10,167 bases of DNA from an uncultured Rhizobiaceae group bacterium (GTDB taxonomy: Bacteria; Pseudomonadota; Alphaproteobacteria; Rhizobiales; Rhizobiaceae): contig CALFBU010000011.1 of NCBI GenBank assembly GCA_937951455.1, positions 1 through 10,167 on the forward strand, given 5' to 3'. The notes below the pieces were generated by a model. That model worked only from the letters and a program-made list of their open reading frames with translations. It was not told where the DNA came from and did no database searches. A program made the position numbers and the translations under genes. This document shows, in pieces, positions 1 to 6,578 of the stretch. Position 1 is the stretch's first letter. Every line of letters starts with the position of its first letter.

Positions 1-1
1 A

Positions 2-439
2 ACACAAACATCGGTTGAGACATTCATGGCAGTCCAACAGGTCAACCTGATTGCCCCACTCATGCTTGCACAAAACCTGCTTGAGCCGCTAAAAATAGCC
101 AAAGGGTCGATCGTCAACGTGTCTTCTATTGCTGCCCATCACGTGCATGATTTTGCAGGTGCTGCCTATGCTATTTCAAAGGCGGGATTATCCACCCTAA
201 CCCGTGAGTTGGCACATGAACTTGGCGAAACTGGTATCCGCGTCAACGCAGTAGCCCCGGGCGAAATCGCAACTTCAATCCTCTCCCCTGGTACAGATGA
301 ATTGGTGCAAAGCGATGTTCCCATGAAACGCCTTGGCCGTCCCATGGAAGTTGCAGAGGTCGTTTATTTTTTAGCTAGCGAACACGCGTCGTATGTGACA
401 GGCTCTGAAATACATATTAATGGTGGACAACACATCTAA
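2..439 (+). CDS. Short-chain dehydrogenase/reductase (SDR), 5' partial
   Basis: C-terminal part of a classical SDR, an NAD(P)-dependent oxidoreductase acting on alcohols, ketones or sugars in the cytoplasm. The frame is open from the first bases of the window, so the ATG at 26 is internal; the N-terminal Rossmann half with the TGxxxGIG cofactor motif lies upstream and is not visible. Seen here: the beta-strand motif IVNVSS with the catalytic Ser (codons near 122-127), the YxxxK pair in AAYAISKAG (Tyr codon at 167-169, Lys at 179-181), the family motif IRVNAVAPGEI after it, and the usual C-terminus ending VTGSEIHINGG. The Ser-Tyr spacing is 14 residues, about one more than typical. It ends 19 bases before the aminotransferase start, so the two are probably co-transcribed. 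The substrate cannot be told; the order SDR, aminotransferase, aldo/keto reductase suggests a catabolic role (inference). Confidence 0.93.
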   Translation, partial: TQTSVETFMAVQQVNLIAPLMLAQNLLEPLKIAKGSIVNVSSIAAHHVHDFAGAAYAISKAGLSTLTRELAHELGETGIRVNAVAPGEIATSILSPGTDELVQSDVPMKRLGRPMEVAEVVYFLASEHASYVTGSEIHINGGQHI

Positions 440-443
440 AGAT

Positions 444-450
444 AAAGAGG
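444..450 (+). promoter_or_regulatory. Ribosome binding site of the aminotransferase
   Basis: AAAGAGG lies 8 bases before the ATG at 459. This decides the start: the longer in-frame ATG at 420 would lie inside the end of the SDR gene and has no comparable Shine-Dalgarno sequence. Confidence 0.7.
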
Positions 451-458
451 TCACACTC

Positions 459-1826
459 ATGAACTACATGCCTAACTCACAAGAAGCACGCGACATCGCG
501 TTTCACATGCATAGTTACACCAATGCCATGGCTCATGCTGAAATGGGCCCCATGATCATGGAACGTGGCGAAGGCATTCATGTCTATGATAATAATGGCA
601 CTAAATACATAGAAGCCATGTCAGGCCTTTGGAGTGCAGCACTTGGATTTAGTGAAGAGCGCCTGATTAAAGCTGCCACAGATCAGATGCGCCAACTACC
701 ATTTTACCATAATTTCACCCACAAATCGCATGGCAAGGCGATTGATCTGGCAGAAAAACTAATTTCGATTGCACCCGTCCCAATGAGCAAGGTTTTTTAT
801 ACAAACTCAGGCTCCGAAGCGAATGATACAGTTCTGAAAATGATCTGGTACCGTTCAAACTCAATGGGGTTACCGGAAAAGAAAAAAGTCATCAGCCGCA
901 TTCGCGGCTATCACGGCGTCACCATGGCTTCTGCAAGTCTTACGGGTTTGCCATATAATCACAAGTCATTCGACCTGCCGATTGATAAGGTTCACCACAC
1001 AACCTGCCCGCATTATTGGCGCGAAGGACATGAAGGCGAAAGCGAAGAGCAATTCGCAAGCCGATGCGCACAAGACCTGGAAGACATGATTTTGGCAGAA
1101 GGACCGGAAACGGTTGCCGCATTTTTTGCGGAGCCTGTCATGGGCGCAGGAGGCGTGGTCACACCACCAAAAACTTACTGGGAGAAAATCCAGGCAGTCT
1201 TGGAGAAATACGATGTACTTTTAGTTGCAGATGAAGTCATTTGCGGATTTGGCCGCACTGGTAAAATGTTCGGCTCGGAAACTTATCGCATGAGACCAGA
1301 TGTACTTGTGATGTCCAAGCAAATCACTTCAAGCTACGCGCCCTTCTCGGCCTTTATGATCAACGAAAAATTCTACGAACCCATTGCCGAAGAATCCGGC
1401 CGCATTGGCGTGCTGGGGCATGGCTTTACTGGCGCTGGTCATCCGGTAGGTGCCGCGATAGCGCTTGAAAACATTGCCATCATTGAAGAACGCGACCTTG
1501 TAGCAAAGACCGCAGAGAATGGCGAGTATATGCAAAAAGAGTTGAGCAAGCTTGCAGACCATCCGATGGTTGGTGAAGTTCGTGGCGTTGGCTTGATCGC
1601 TGCTGTTGAGTTGGTCATGGACAAGGAAGCAAAAACCGGCCTTGAAAAACCGGGCGCGCTTGGTGTTCACATGAACAAAGCACTACAACGCAACGGCATT
1701 ATATCTCGCTCAATTGTAGACTCGGCCGCATTGTGCCCGCCCCTGATTGTTGAACGCAAAGACATTGATACCATCATATCAGCGTTTGCCAAATCATTGG
1801 ATGAAGTACAAACAGAAGTTAGCTAA
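459..1826 (+). CDS. Class III PLP-dependent aminotransferase (omega-amino acid/amine transaminase type)
   Basis: Cytoplasmic fold-type I transaminase that moves an amino group from an amine or omega-amino acid (such as GABA, beta-alanine, a diamine or taurine) to a keto acid, usually pyruvate in this branch. With the start at 459 it has 455 residues, normal for the family. Visible motifs: the PLP phosphate-binding NSGSEAND (residues 116-123), aromatic YHG stacking on PLP (151-153), AEPVMGAGG (224-232), VADEVICGFGRTG (256-268) whose Asp258 contacts the pyridine nitrogen, the Schiff-base Lys287 in MSKQITSSYAP, and HGFTGAGHP (321-329). The C-terminus has the usual CPPLIV. The lysine motif differs from the AKG form of ArgD or GabT and fits the aspartate-aminotransferase-family group of pyruvate-dependent transaminases (family knowledge); the exact substrate is unknown. 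It sits between an SDR and an aldo/keto reductase, 2 bases from the latter, in a probable operon. Confidence 0.95.
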   Translation: MNYMPNSQEARDIAFHMHSYTNAMAHAEMGPMIMERGEGIHVYDNNGTKYIEAMSGLWSAALGFSEERLIKAATDQMRQLPFYHNFTHKSHGKAIDLAEKLISIAPVPMSKVFYTNSGSEANDTVLKMIWYRSNSMGLPEKKKVISRIRGYHGVTMASASLTGLPYNHKSFDLPIDKVHHTTCPHYWREGHEGESEEQFASRCAQDLEDMILAEGPETVAAFFAEPVMGAGGVVTPPKTYWEKIQAVLEKYDVLLVADEVICGFGRTGKMFGSETYRMRPDVLVMSKQITSSYAPFSAFMINEKFYEPIAEESGRIGVLGHGFTGAGHPVGAAIALENIAIIEERDLVAKTAENGEYMQKELSKLADHPMVGEVRGVGLIAAVELVMDKEAKTGLEKPGALGVHMNKALQRNGIISRSIVDSAALCPPLIVERKDIDTIISAFAKSLDEVQTEVS

Positions 1827-1828
1827 TC

Positions 1829-2800
1829 ATGCAGTATAAAACGCTTGGTCAAACAGGCCTTCAAGTATCACAGCTTTGTTATGGAACCATGTCCTTTGGT
1901 GGCGATGCGGATGAGGCAGAATCTGCGAAGATGTTTCACGCTTGTCGTGACATAGGCATTAATTTCTTTGATTGCGCAGATGCGTATTCAAAAGGCAAGG
2001 CTGAGACAATCCTTGGCAAACTCATCAAAGATTGCCGTGATGAAATCGTCCTTACTTCCAAATGTTTCATTCAAATGGACGATAATGTGCTTTCCGGAGG
2101 CGCTGGTCGCAGACACATCATTCAAGCCTGTGAAGCAAGCCTCAAGCGCCTTGGAACAGACTATCTAGACGTCTTTTTCATGCACCGTTGGAGCAATACT
2201 ATACCGCTGGAAGAGACCCTTCGCGCGCTTGAAAAACTGGTTGAAGATGGCAAGGTTCATCACCTGGGTGTCAGCAACTATTCCGCATGGCAAATCGCAA
2301 AAGCACTAGGCATTGCGGCAAAGAATAATTGGCAACGTGTGGATGTTGTTCAGCCCATGTATTCACTTGTCAAACGCCAGGTTGAAGTTGAAATTCTTGA
2401 ACTTGCTGAAGTTGAAAATCTTGGGGTGATGACCTATTCACCAGTCGGCGGCGGACTCTTGAGTGGCAAATACACAAAGGAAAACCGCCCCGAGGGCGGA
2501 CGTATTTCAACAAACCCAGAATATACCGCCCGCTACAAGGAAGACTGGGTTTTCGAAGTCGCAGAAAGCTTTTCCGCGTTTGCGAAGGCAAAACGTATCC
2601 ACCCCGTATCGCTTGCCGTTGCTTGGGTTGCTAAAAACAAGGCAGTTACCTGCCCTATCATCGGTGCAAGAAGCCTGGAACAGCTTCAGCCTTCACTAGA
2701 TTCAATCAAAATTGATATGACAGAAGATCTATATGCCGAGCTAAACACACTCACGAGAACGCCGCCACCAGCAACGGATAGGCTGGAGGAGCAGGGATAA
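1829..2800 (+). CDS. Aldo/keto reductase
   Basis: NADPH-dependent reductase of aldehydes and ketones with a single TIM barrel; 323 residues, the usual length. The whole catalytic tetrad is present: Asp48 and Tyr53 in FFDCADAY, Lys78 in LTSKCF and His119 in FFMHRW. The N-terminus has the typical TLGQTGLQVSQLCYGTMSFG, the SNY motif follows HHLGV, and the C-terminal cofactor-binding segment reads PIIGARSLEQLQ. The start is 2 bases behind the aminotransferase stop with a weak AGAAG ahead, so translation is probably coupled. As the third gene of the SDR-aminotransferase cluster it could reduce the aldehyde or keto product of transamination (inference). Sequence alone does not separate it from other aryl-alcohol-dehydrogenase-like members. 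It faces the next gene with one base between stop codons, and no intrinsic terminator is seen. Confidence 0.95.
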   Translation: MQYKTLGQTGLQVSQLCYGTMSFGGDADEAESAKMFHACRDIGINFFDCADAYSKGKAETILGKLIKDCRDEIVLTSKCFIQMDDNVLSGGAGRRHIIQACEASLKRLGTDYLDVFFMHRWSNTIPLEETLRALEKLVEDGKVHHLGVSNYSAWQIAKALGIAAKNNWQRVDVVQPMYSLVKRQVEVEILELAEVENLGVMTYSPVGGGLLSGKYTKENRPEGGRISTNPEYTARYKEDWVFEVAESFSAFAKAKRIHPVSLAVAWVAKNKAVTCPIIGARSLEQLQPSLDSIKIDMTEDLYAELNTLTRTPPPATDRLEEQG

Positions 2801-2801
2801 A

Positions 2802-3773
2802 TCAACCCCGCCCATGTGGCGCAGAGTAATCCAATTCGGGACCCATCGGCACCACACCTGTCGGATTGATCATATCATGGCTTTCATAATAGTGACCCTT
2901 GATATGATTCATGTGAACCGTTTTAGCCACGCCCTCAATTTGATATAACTCACGGATATATCCAGGCAGGTTTTTATAATCTGCTATCCGTTTGAGGTTA
3001 CATTTGAAATGCCCGACATAAACGGGATCAAAACGTATCAACGTTGTAAACAGCCGCCAATCCGCTTCTGTTATCTTGTCACCTGTCAGATAGCGATTAT
3101 TTTCCAGAATATCATCCAGCCAATCAAGACTTTTAAACAATGGCACCACCGCTTCTTCATAAGCCTCTTGAGTCGTCGCAAAGCCTGACTTGTAGACACC
3201 ATTGTTGACGGTATTATAAACGCGCTCATTGATTTCATCGATTTTATCGCGCAAGCTTTCGGGATAGTAATCACCGTCCTTCGCACCAAGTTCATCAAAG
3301 GCTGAGTTGAACATGCGGATGATCTCGGAAGATTCATTGCTGACAATCGTATTTTGTTTCTTGTCCCAAAGAACTGGAACGGTCACGCGGCCAGACATAT
3401 CGGGTTTCGCTGCAGTATAAACCTGATGCATGAATTTGGCATTATGAATAGGGTCAGCAATGACGCCATCGCCCTCTTCAAAAGTCCAACCATTGTCTTG
3501 CATGAGCCAATTCACAACGGAAATTGAGATCATATCTTCCAGCCCCTTCAAGGCACGGAAAATCATGGTTCGATGTGCCCAAGGACAGGCATGAGAAACG
3601 TAAAGATGATATCTTCCAGCTTCGGCTTTAAAACCGCCGTCACCGCTTGGGCCAGCCGAACCATCTGAGGTTACCCAATTGCGAAATCCGGCCTGATCAC
3701 GAACGAACTTGCCATCGTTCTTTTTCGTGTCATACCACTTGTCGTGCCATTCACCATCTACCAGAAGACCCAT
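2802..3773 (-). CDS. yqjG: Glutathionyl-hydroquinone reductase (YqjG/ECM4-type glutathione transferase)
   Basis: Xi-class glutathione transferase that reduces glutathionyl-hydroquinones to hydroquinones, releasing glutathione disulfide; a cytoplasmic enzyme for quinone detoxification and redox maintenance. The 323 residues match the family. The catalytic Cys63 sits in SHACPWAHR (60-68), the same number as in E. coli YqjG. Also seen: VPVLWD (132-137) and NESSEI (146-151) of the thioredoxin-like glutathione site, and in the all-alpha C-terminal domain Tyr194 in NGVYKSGFA, the signature TEADWRLFTTLIRFDPVYVGHFKCN region (about 235-259) and Tyr296 in GHYYESH, which correspond to active-site tyrosines known in the family. 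The start ATG has GGAG 6 bases ahead (plus-strand 3780-3783). It lies 102 bases behind the secreted unknown gene and may have its own promoter. Confidence 0.96.
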   Translation of the reverse strand: MGLLVDGEWHDKWYDTKKNDGKFVRDQAGFRNWVTSDGSAGPSGDGGFKAEAGRYHLYVSHACPWAHRTMIFRALKGLEDMISISVVNWLMQDNGWTFEEGDGVIADPIHNAKFMHQVYTAAKPDMSGRVTVPVLWDKKQNTIVSNESSEIIRMFNSAFDELGAKDGDYYPESLRDKIDEINERVYNTVNNGVYKSGFATTQEAYEEAVVPLFKSLDWLDDILENNRYLTGDKITEADWRLFTTLIRFDPVYVGHFKCNLKRIADYKNLPGYIRELYQIEGVAKTVHMNHIKGHYYESHDMINPTGVVPMGPELDYSAPHGRG

Positions 3774-3822
3774 AATATACTCCGTTCAAAATCATTATTG
3801 ACTTGAATATAGCGAATGAAAC

Positions 3823-3836
3823 GGGAATTGGTTCCC
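3823..3836. promoter_or_regulatory. Inverted repeat, possible operator upstream of the yqjG-like gene
   Basis: Perfect 5-base arms GGGAA and TTCCC around TTGG, about 50 bases ahead of the yqjG-like start. On the minus strand a TATATT (plus-strand 3806-3811) could serve as a -10 box, and a -35 spaced by 17 bases (poor match, GAACCA) would fall inside the repeat. The repeat may therefore be an operator covering the -35 region. This rests on position only; no regulator family is recognised. Confidence 0.25.
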
Positions 3837-3875
3837 TCTAAATGCTGAACAATGCGTCAACCAGAAGAGCAACGA

Positions 3876-4469
3876 TTAAATTTGCTCGCCTTTTTTGAGT
3901 AGTTCGTCAATAAGTTTACGATGCAAATTCCGGCTATCCCCGCCTCCAAAGGTCATGCCGCCGGAAGTAAACGCTGTTCCATAGGTTTTCACGAGGTTGA
4001 CCACCTGCCCTAATCCTTCGATGAATTGGTCTTTCTTGAGTTCTTTGAGGGGGTGAATGAAGACGCTTAGAATATGCTCTTTGGCAATGGCATAGCGCGC
4101 ATCAAGCGCACTATCAAAATTGGCCTGTAGCATACGGTATAAAAGCTGTTGATTGACACCATCGAGAGATTGAATGGGAACAAATGCACGCATCCTGTTA
4201 TTTTCTGGATCCGTAATCACGGTTACCTTGACGTCTGAAATCGTAAGCTGCATGGCAGATCCACGCACTTCTGCCTCTTCATCGATAGCTTGAACAATCG
4301 CCACCATAGCTTCAAGCGTCATACCTGTATTCTCATCAGCCTTATGTTTTGGCTCTGCGTCTGGAGTGAGAACCTCAGGGCTTTGTGGTGGAACTTCTGG
4401 TGTCGCTTGAGAATTGGCAGCAGTGACAGAAAAAAACACGAATGCCAAAAGGCAGAAATAATATCGCAT
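3876..4469 (-). CDS. Secreted/periplasmic protein of unknown function, type III chaperone/YbjN-like domain possible
   Basis: I do not recognise a named gene. The protein has 197 residues from the ATG at 4469, which is preceded by AAGGAAG with 7 bases spacing; a longer start at 4517 would put 16 extra residues before an obvious signal peptide, so I reject it. Residues 1-22 form an export signal (MRYY, a hydrophobic run, then ANSQA). Residues about 23-48 are a Pro/Glu-rich linker. Residues about 50-172 look like one alpha/beta domain: helix LEAMVAIVQAIDEEA, strands around ISDVKVTVITD and AFVPIQS, then LLQAN-like MLQANFDSALDARYAI, ILSVFIHPLKEL and a helix GQVVNLVKTYG followed by TSGGMTFG. That order (LQANF..ALDARYAI..HPL) resembles CesT/YbjN-type chaperone-fold domains as I remember them, without proof. 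It lies between the small basic gene and yqjG, each about 100 bases away. Confidence 0.72.
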   Translation of the reverse strand: MRYYFCLLAFVFFSVTAANSQATPEVPPQSPEVLTPDAEPKHKADENTGMTLEAMVAIVQAIDEEAEVRGSAMQLTISDVKVTVITDPENNRMRAFVPIQSLDGVNQQLLYRMLQANFDSALDARYAIAKEHILSVFIHPLKELKKDQFIEGLGQVVNLVKTYGTAFTSGGMTFGGGDSRNLHRKLIDELLKKGEQI

Positions 4470-4476
4470 GGTAAAA

Positions 4477-4482
4477 CTTCCT
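4477..4482 (-). promoter_or_regulatory. Ribosome binding site of the secreted unknown protein
   Basis: On the minus strand AGGAAG stands 7 bases before the ATG at 4469. It selects the start that places the signal peptide at the very N-terminus. Confidence 0.65.
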
Positions 4483-4568
4483 TTGCTACAGAGTACCGCA
4501 GCGAAAAAAAGCTTCAATTCACAATGATGTTTAATTTGGTGAGCGTGGCGGGATAGCGAAACTTCGCC

Positions 4569-4853
4569 TTATCGAAAGCTAAGCTTTACTGCTGCCCGTC
4601 CGCCAGGGCCTTTGACCCGCAACCGTGTATACTTTTTAGGCAAAGTTGCTCTTTGTGCACGTGCACCATGGCCTAGAAGAAACTTTATCAGGTTTTTGGT
4701 TTTTGAAGCTGATCTTGGTTTAAAAAGATCCAATCGTGTTGACCGAACCGTATTAAACCTATCCAGTCCAATGGGAATATCCTTGCGCTTCTTGCTCAAT
4801 ATTTGAGCTTGAAGATGGTACTGCGATAAACCTCGGATAACTCTGTTACTCAT
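4569..4853 (-). CDS. Small, strongly basic protein of unknown function
   Basis: Unrecognised 94-residue protein. The ATG at 4853 has GGAG 8 bases ahead (plus-strand 4862-4865), and it begins 29 bases after the dacF stop on the same strand, so co-transcription is likely. A TTG at 4886 overlapping the dacF stop by 4 bases (TTGA) is an alternative start giving 105 residues. By my count it has 13 Arg and 11 Lys against 3 Asp and no Glu, a net charge near +21. No signal peptide, membrane segment or known motif is seen. The basic residues are spread over the chain (SKKRKD, LPKKYTRLRVKG), and the end is VKGPGGRAAVKLSFR. Such a charge suggests nucleic-acid, ribosome or anionic-polymer binding (inference only). 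It could also be a chance open frame; the clear ribosome site and position speak for a gene. Confidence 0.5.
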   Translation of the reverse strand: MSNRVIRGLSQYHLQAQILSKKRKDIPIGLDRFNTVRSTRLDLFKPRSASKTKNLIKFLLGHGARAQRATLPKKYTRLRVKGPGGRAAVKLSFR

Positions 4854-4882
4854 ATCCGTTACTCCAGCCGTACTGGCCTCAT

Positions 4883-6244
4883 TCAACTATTCAGCGCTAA
4901 ACATGCAAAACGCTTTTTCTTCAATATTTTACAGGCGCGATTGGCTTCTGCCTTGCCAGAGAACCCAACAAATCGAGCTCTGTGTAAAACTGCATTCCCT
5001 TTGGAAACTGTTTCAGTGTAAAGCTTTTTTGCACCGAGGGTTTTAGGAAAACGAGCCTGTGCTGTCTTTAAAAGTCCAAGAGCTCCGTCTTTATCCCCTG
5101 CCGCACCAATTTGAATAACCCAGCCCGTCGGTTTTTGCGCGATATTTCCTGTTGTGATTGGATCAACATAGGCAACTTCTGAAGTTGGTCTTGTTGCTGG
5201 AACAGGTGCTACAGCTTGCGCCAATCGCTTTTGAACAGATGTTTGGTTAAACGCTGTTGCTGATGCAACACGCACCGGCTTAGCAACGTTTACAACCTGC
5301 GCAGTTCTAAATTGTGGAATCGGGCCGCGCTTTGGTAAACGAACTTCAGATGCAGAAGCGACAACGAAGCTACCAGATTTGCGAGATGCAACAAGTTGAC
5401 GTTTGTTACCACGAGATGCCTTCGGCAAATAACGTTTAATCAGTTTTGCCATTTGCGCATTACGGCTTTTGCCTGAACGACCGCCCAACACAACGGCGAC
5501 AATAGAACGTTGACCGGATTGCACTGATGAGACTAGGTTAAAACCGGAAGCTCTTGTATAACCTGTTTTGATACCATCAACACCCTTGATTTGACCCAGT
5601 AAGCGATTGTGATTTCTATAGTTTTTCCCAGCGTACTTGAAATTGCGAGTTTGGAAATATTTGTAATACTGAGGAAAATGCTCACGTAGGGCAACACCAA
5701 GACGCGCCATATCACGCGCGGTTGTCAACTGCCCTATTGAGGTCAAACCTGAAGCATTTTTGAAAGTTGTGTTTTTCATTCCCAATTGACGCGCCTTACG
5801 GGTCATCATTTTGGCGAAATTACCTTCCGTGCCACCAAGATGTTCAGCAACTGCTGCTGCAACATCGTTTGCAGACTTTGTCGCAAGCGCATATACAGCA
5901 TGTTCAGCCGCAATAGAGCGCCCTGCTTTAATATTTAGTTTTGAAGGGGGTTTGGACGCAGCGTATTTTGACATGCGAATGCGTGTTTTCTTCGTCATTT
6001 TGCGATCAGCAAAAGCTTCAAACATCATGTACATCGTCATCATCTTTGTAAGCGATGCAGGATACCGAATGGCATCAGCCTTGTATGAATAAAGTGTTTT
6101 GCCAGTTTTAGCATCAATGACAATGCCTGCATATTTCGCGTTAGCAAAAGCAGAATTGTCCGAAAGATTGCCGGAAACAACGAATGTGATCGTAGCCAGC
6201 GCCAGCGCTATGCGGCGAAGCCAAAAAGCAGATAGGGTACGCAA
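4883..6244 (-). CDS. dacF: D-alanyl-D-alanine carboxypeptidase (DacF-like, S11 family) with C-terminal SPOR domain
   Basis: Low-molecular-weight penicillin-binding protein that removes the terminal D-Ala from peptidoglycan pentapeptides in the periplasm. All S11 motifs are present (numbering from the TTG at 6244, 453 residues): SLTK at 64-67 with nucleophile Ser64, SAN at 124-126, KTG at 226-228. Residues about 8-36 are a signal peptide (LRRIALALATITFVVSG, cut probably after AFANA). A Lys/Ala/Pro/Thr-rich linker (about 275-370) leads to a SPOR domain (about 373-450, from GWVIQIGAAG on), which binds denuded septal glycans in this family, so a role near division sites is likely (inference). No PBP5-type C-terminal beta domain or membrane-anchoring helix is evident. 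Start: no in-frame ATG exists before the signal peptide. TTG at 6244 with GGGGA 7 bases ahead (6252-6256) gives a normal signal peptide; TTG at 6337 would add 31 unusual residues. Divergent from clpS. Confidence 0.95.
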   Translation of the reverse strand: MRTLSAFWLRRIALALATITFVVSGNLSDNSAFANAKYAGIVIDAKTGKTLYSYKADAIRYPASLTKMMTMYMMFEAFADRKMTKKTRIRMSKYAASKPPSKLNIKAGRSIAAEHAVYALATKSANDVAAAVAEHLGGTEGNFAKMMTRKARQLGMKNTTFKNASGLTSIGQLTTARDMARLGVALREHFPQYYKYFQTRNFKYAGKNYRNHNRLLGQIKGVDGIKTGYTRASGFNLVSSVQSGQRSIVAVVLGGRSGKSRNAQMAKLIKRYLPKASRGNKRQLVASRKSGSFVVASASEVRLPKRGPIPQFRTAQVVNVAKPVRVASATAFNQTSVQKRLAQAVAPVPATRPTSEVAYVDPITTGNIAQKPTGWVIQIGAAGDKDGALGLLKTAQARFPKTLGAKKLYTETVSKGNAVLHRARFVGFSGKAEANRACKILKKKRFACLALNS

Positions 6245-6265
6245 TACCTTTTCCCCGTCTAAGTT

Positions 6266-6283
6266 CCCCCGAAACAAAGGGGG
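6266..6283 (-). promoter_or_regulatory. G/C hairpin just upstream of the probable dacF start
   Basis: Five C and five G bases flank an 8-base loop, so dacF mRNA can fold a 5-bp pure G/C stem ending 21 bases before the TTG at 6244 and 9 bases before its GGGGA ribosome site. It may influence translation initiation. No T-run follows, so it is not a terminator. If translation began at 6337 it would lie inside the coding region. Confidence 0.35.
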
Positions 6284-6362
6284 TATGCTTGAAACTAATA
6301 GAGCGCAAAGCAGAGATGCGCGCCAACCTTCAAACAAATTATCCGAGCTTGGTTACCAAACG

Positions 6363-6375
6363 GTTTATGATAAAC
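6363..6375. promoter_or_regulatory. Perfect palindrome GTTTAT-G-ATAAAC
   Basis: Two 6-base arms mirror around a single G in the dacF-clpS divergent region, on the dacF side. Size and symmetry fit an operator for a dimeric helix-turn-helix regulator; which one is unknown. It is too AT-rich and too tightly spaced to work as an RNA terminator. Confidence 0.3.
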
Positions 6376-6393
6376 GAATGCTTAGTTAATTTT

Positions 6394-6405
6394 CTACAAT
6401 TGTAG
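6394..6405. promoter_or_regulatory. Perfect 12-base palindrome CTACAATTGTAG
   Basis: Uninterrupted dyad centred between the divergent genes. GTTAA (6385-6389) and TTAAC (6406-6410) flank it as further mirrored, though unevenly spaced, arms. It is a candidate operator serving dacF, clpS or both. The ACAATTGT core recalls binding sites of several helix-turn-helix regulators, but I cannot assign one. Confidence 0.35.
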
Positions 6406-6481
6406 TTAACGGCCTTTGCGACGTTGCGTAAGGTTTTCCAATATTTATTGAATTTAATTAAAAAGAACTCTCGTCAGACTA

Positions 6482-6509
6482 TTGCGAGTGATAAATCGAG
6501 CATTATATT
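6482..6509 (+). promoter_or_regulatory. Candidate sigma-70-type promoter of clpS-clpA
   Basis: TTGCGA (6482-6487) and TATATT (6504-6509) are 16 bases apart, with the start codon about 70 bases downstream of the -10 box. The -35 matches the consensus in its first three bases only. I see no heat-shock (sigma-32-like) signature nearby. Confidence 0.35.
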
Positions 6510-6578
6510 ATTGTTTGAAGATAGAAGCGTTCAACACGCAACAAATTCAACAAAGCATGTATTTCTGCAAGGACAAGA

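Larger units (their letters stand above)
6245..6578. other. Divergent intergenic control region between dacF and clpS
   Basis: About 330 bases separate the probable dacF TTG from the clpS ATG. It holds the dacF leader with a G/C hairpin, two perfect palindromes in the middle, an AT-rich stretch around 6440-6465 and a candidate clpS promoter near 6482-6509. A GATAAT on the minus strand (plus-strand 6338-6343) could be a -10 box for dacF, but no fair -35 stands at the right distance. If that box is used, the TTG at 6337 could not be transcribed, which would support the start at 6244. I see no convincing small gene; open frames here are on the antisense side of the dacF leader. Confidence 0.6.

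Noticed and set aside
420..458. Longer aminotransferase start at 420, overlapping the SDR end
   Set aside because: The ATG at 459 has a good AAAGAGG site and gives the usual family length; the extra 13 residues are polar and have no ribosome site.
4470..4517. Upstream ATG at 4517 for the secreted unknown protein
   Set aside because: It would place 16 residues before a clear signal peptide, while the ATG at 4469 has AGGAAG at the right distance.
4556..4567. GCGAA-AC-TTCGC inverted repeat between the small basic gene and the secreted protein
   Set aside because: A 2-base loop is too small for a good hairpin and no T-run follows in the direction of transcription; not called as a terminator.
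4290..4806. Plus-strand open frames opposite the secreted protein and the small basic gene
   Set aside because: No ribosome sites or recognisable protein features; the minus-strand frames have better starts and fit the direction of the neighbours.
5811..6389. Two plus-strand open frames of 93 and 96 codons opposite dacF
   Set aside because: They are antisense to a gene with all S11 catalytic motifs; they lack convincing ribosome sites and family resemblance.
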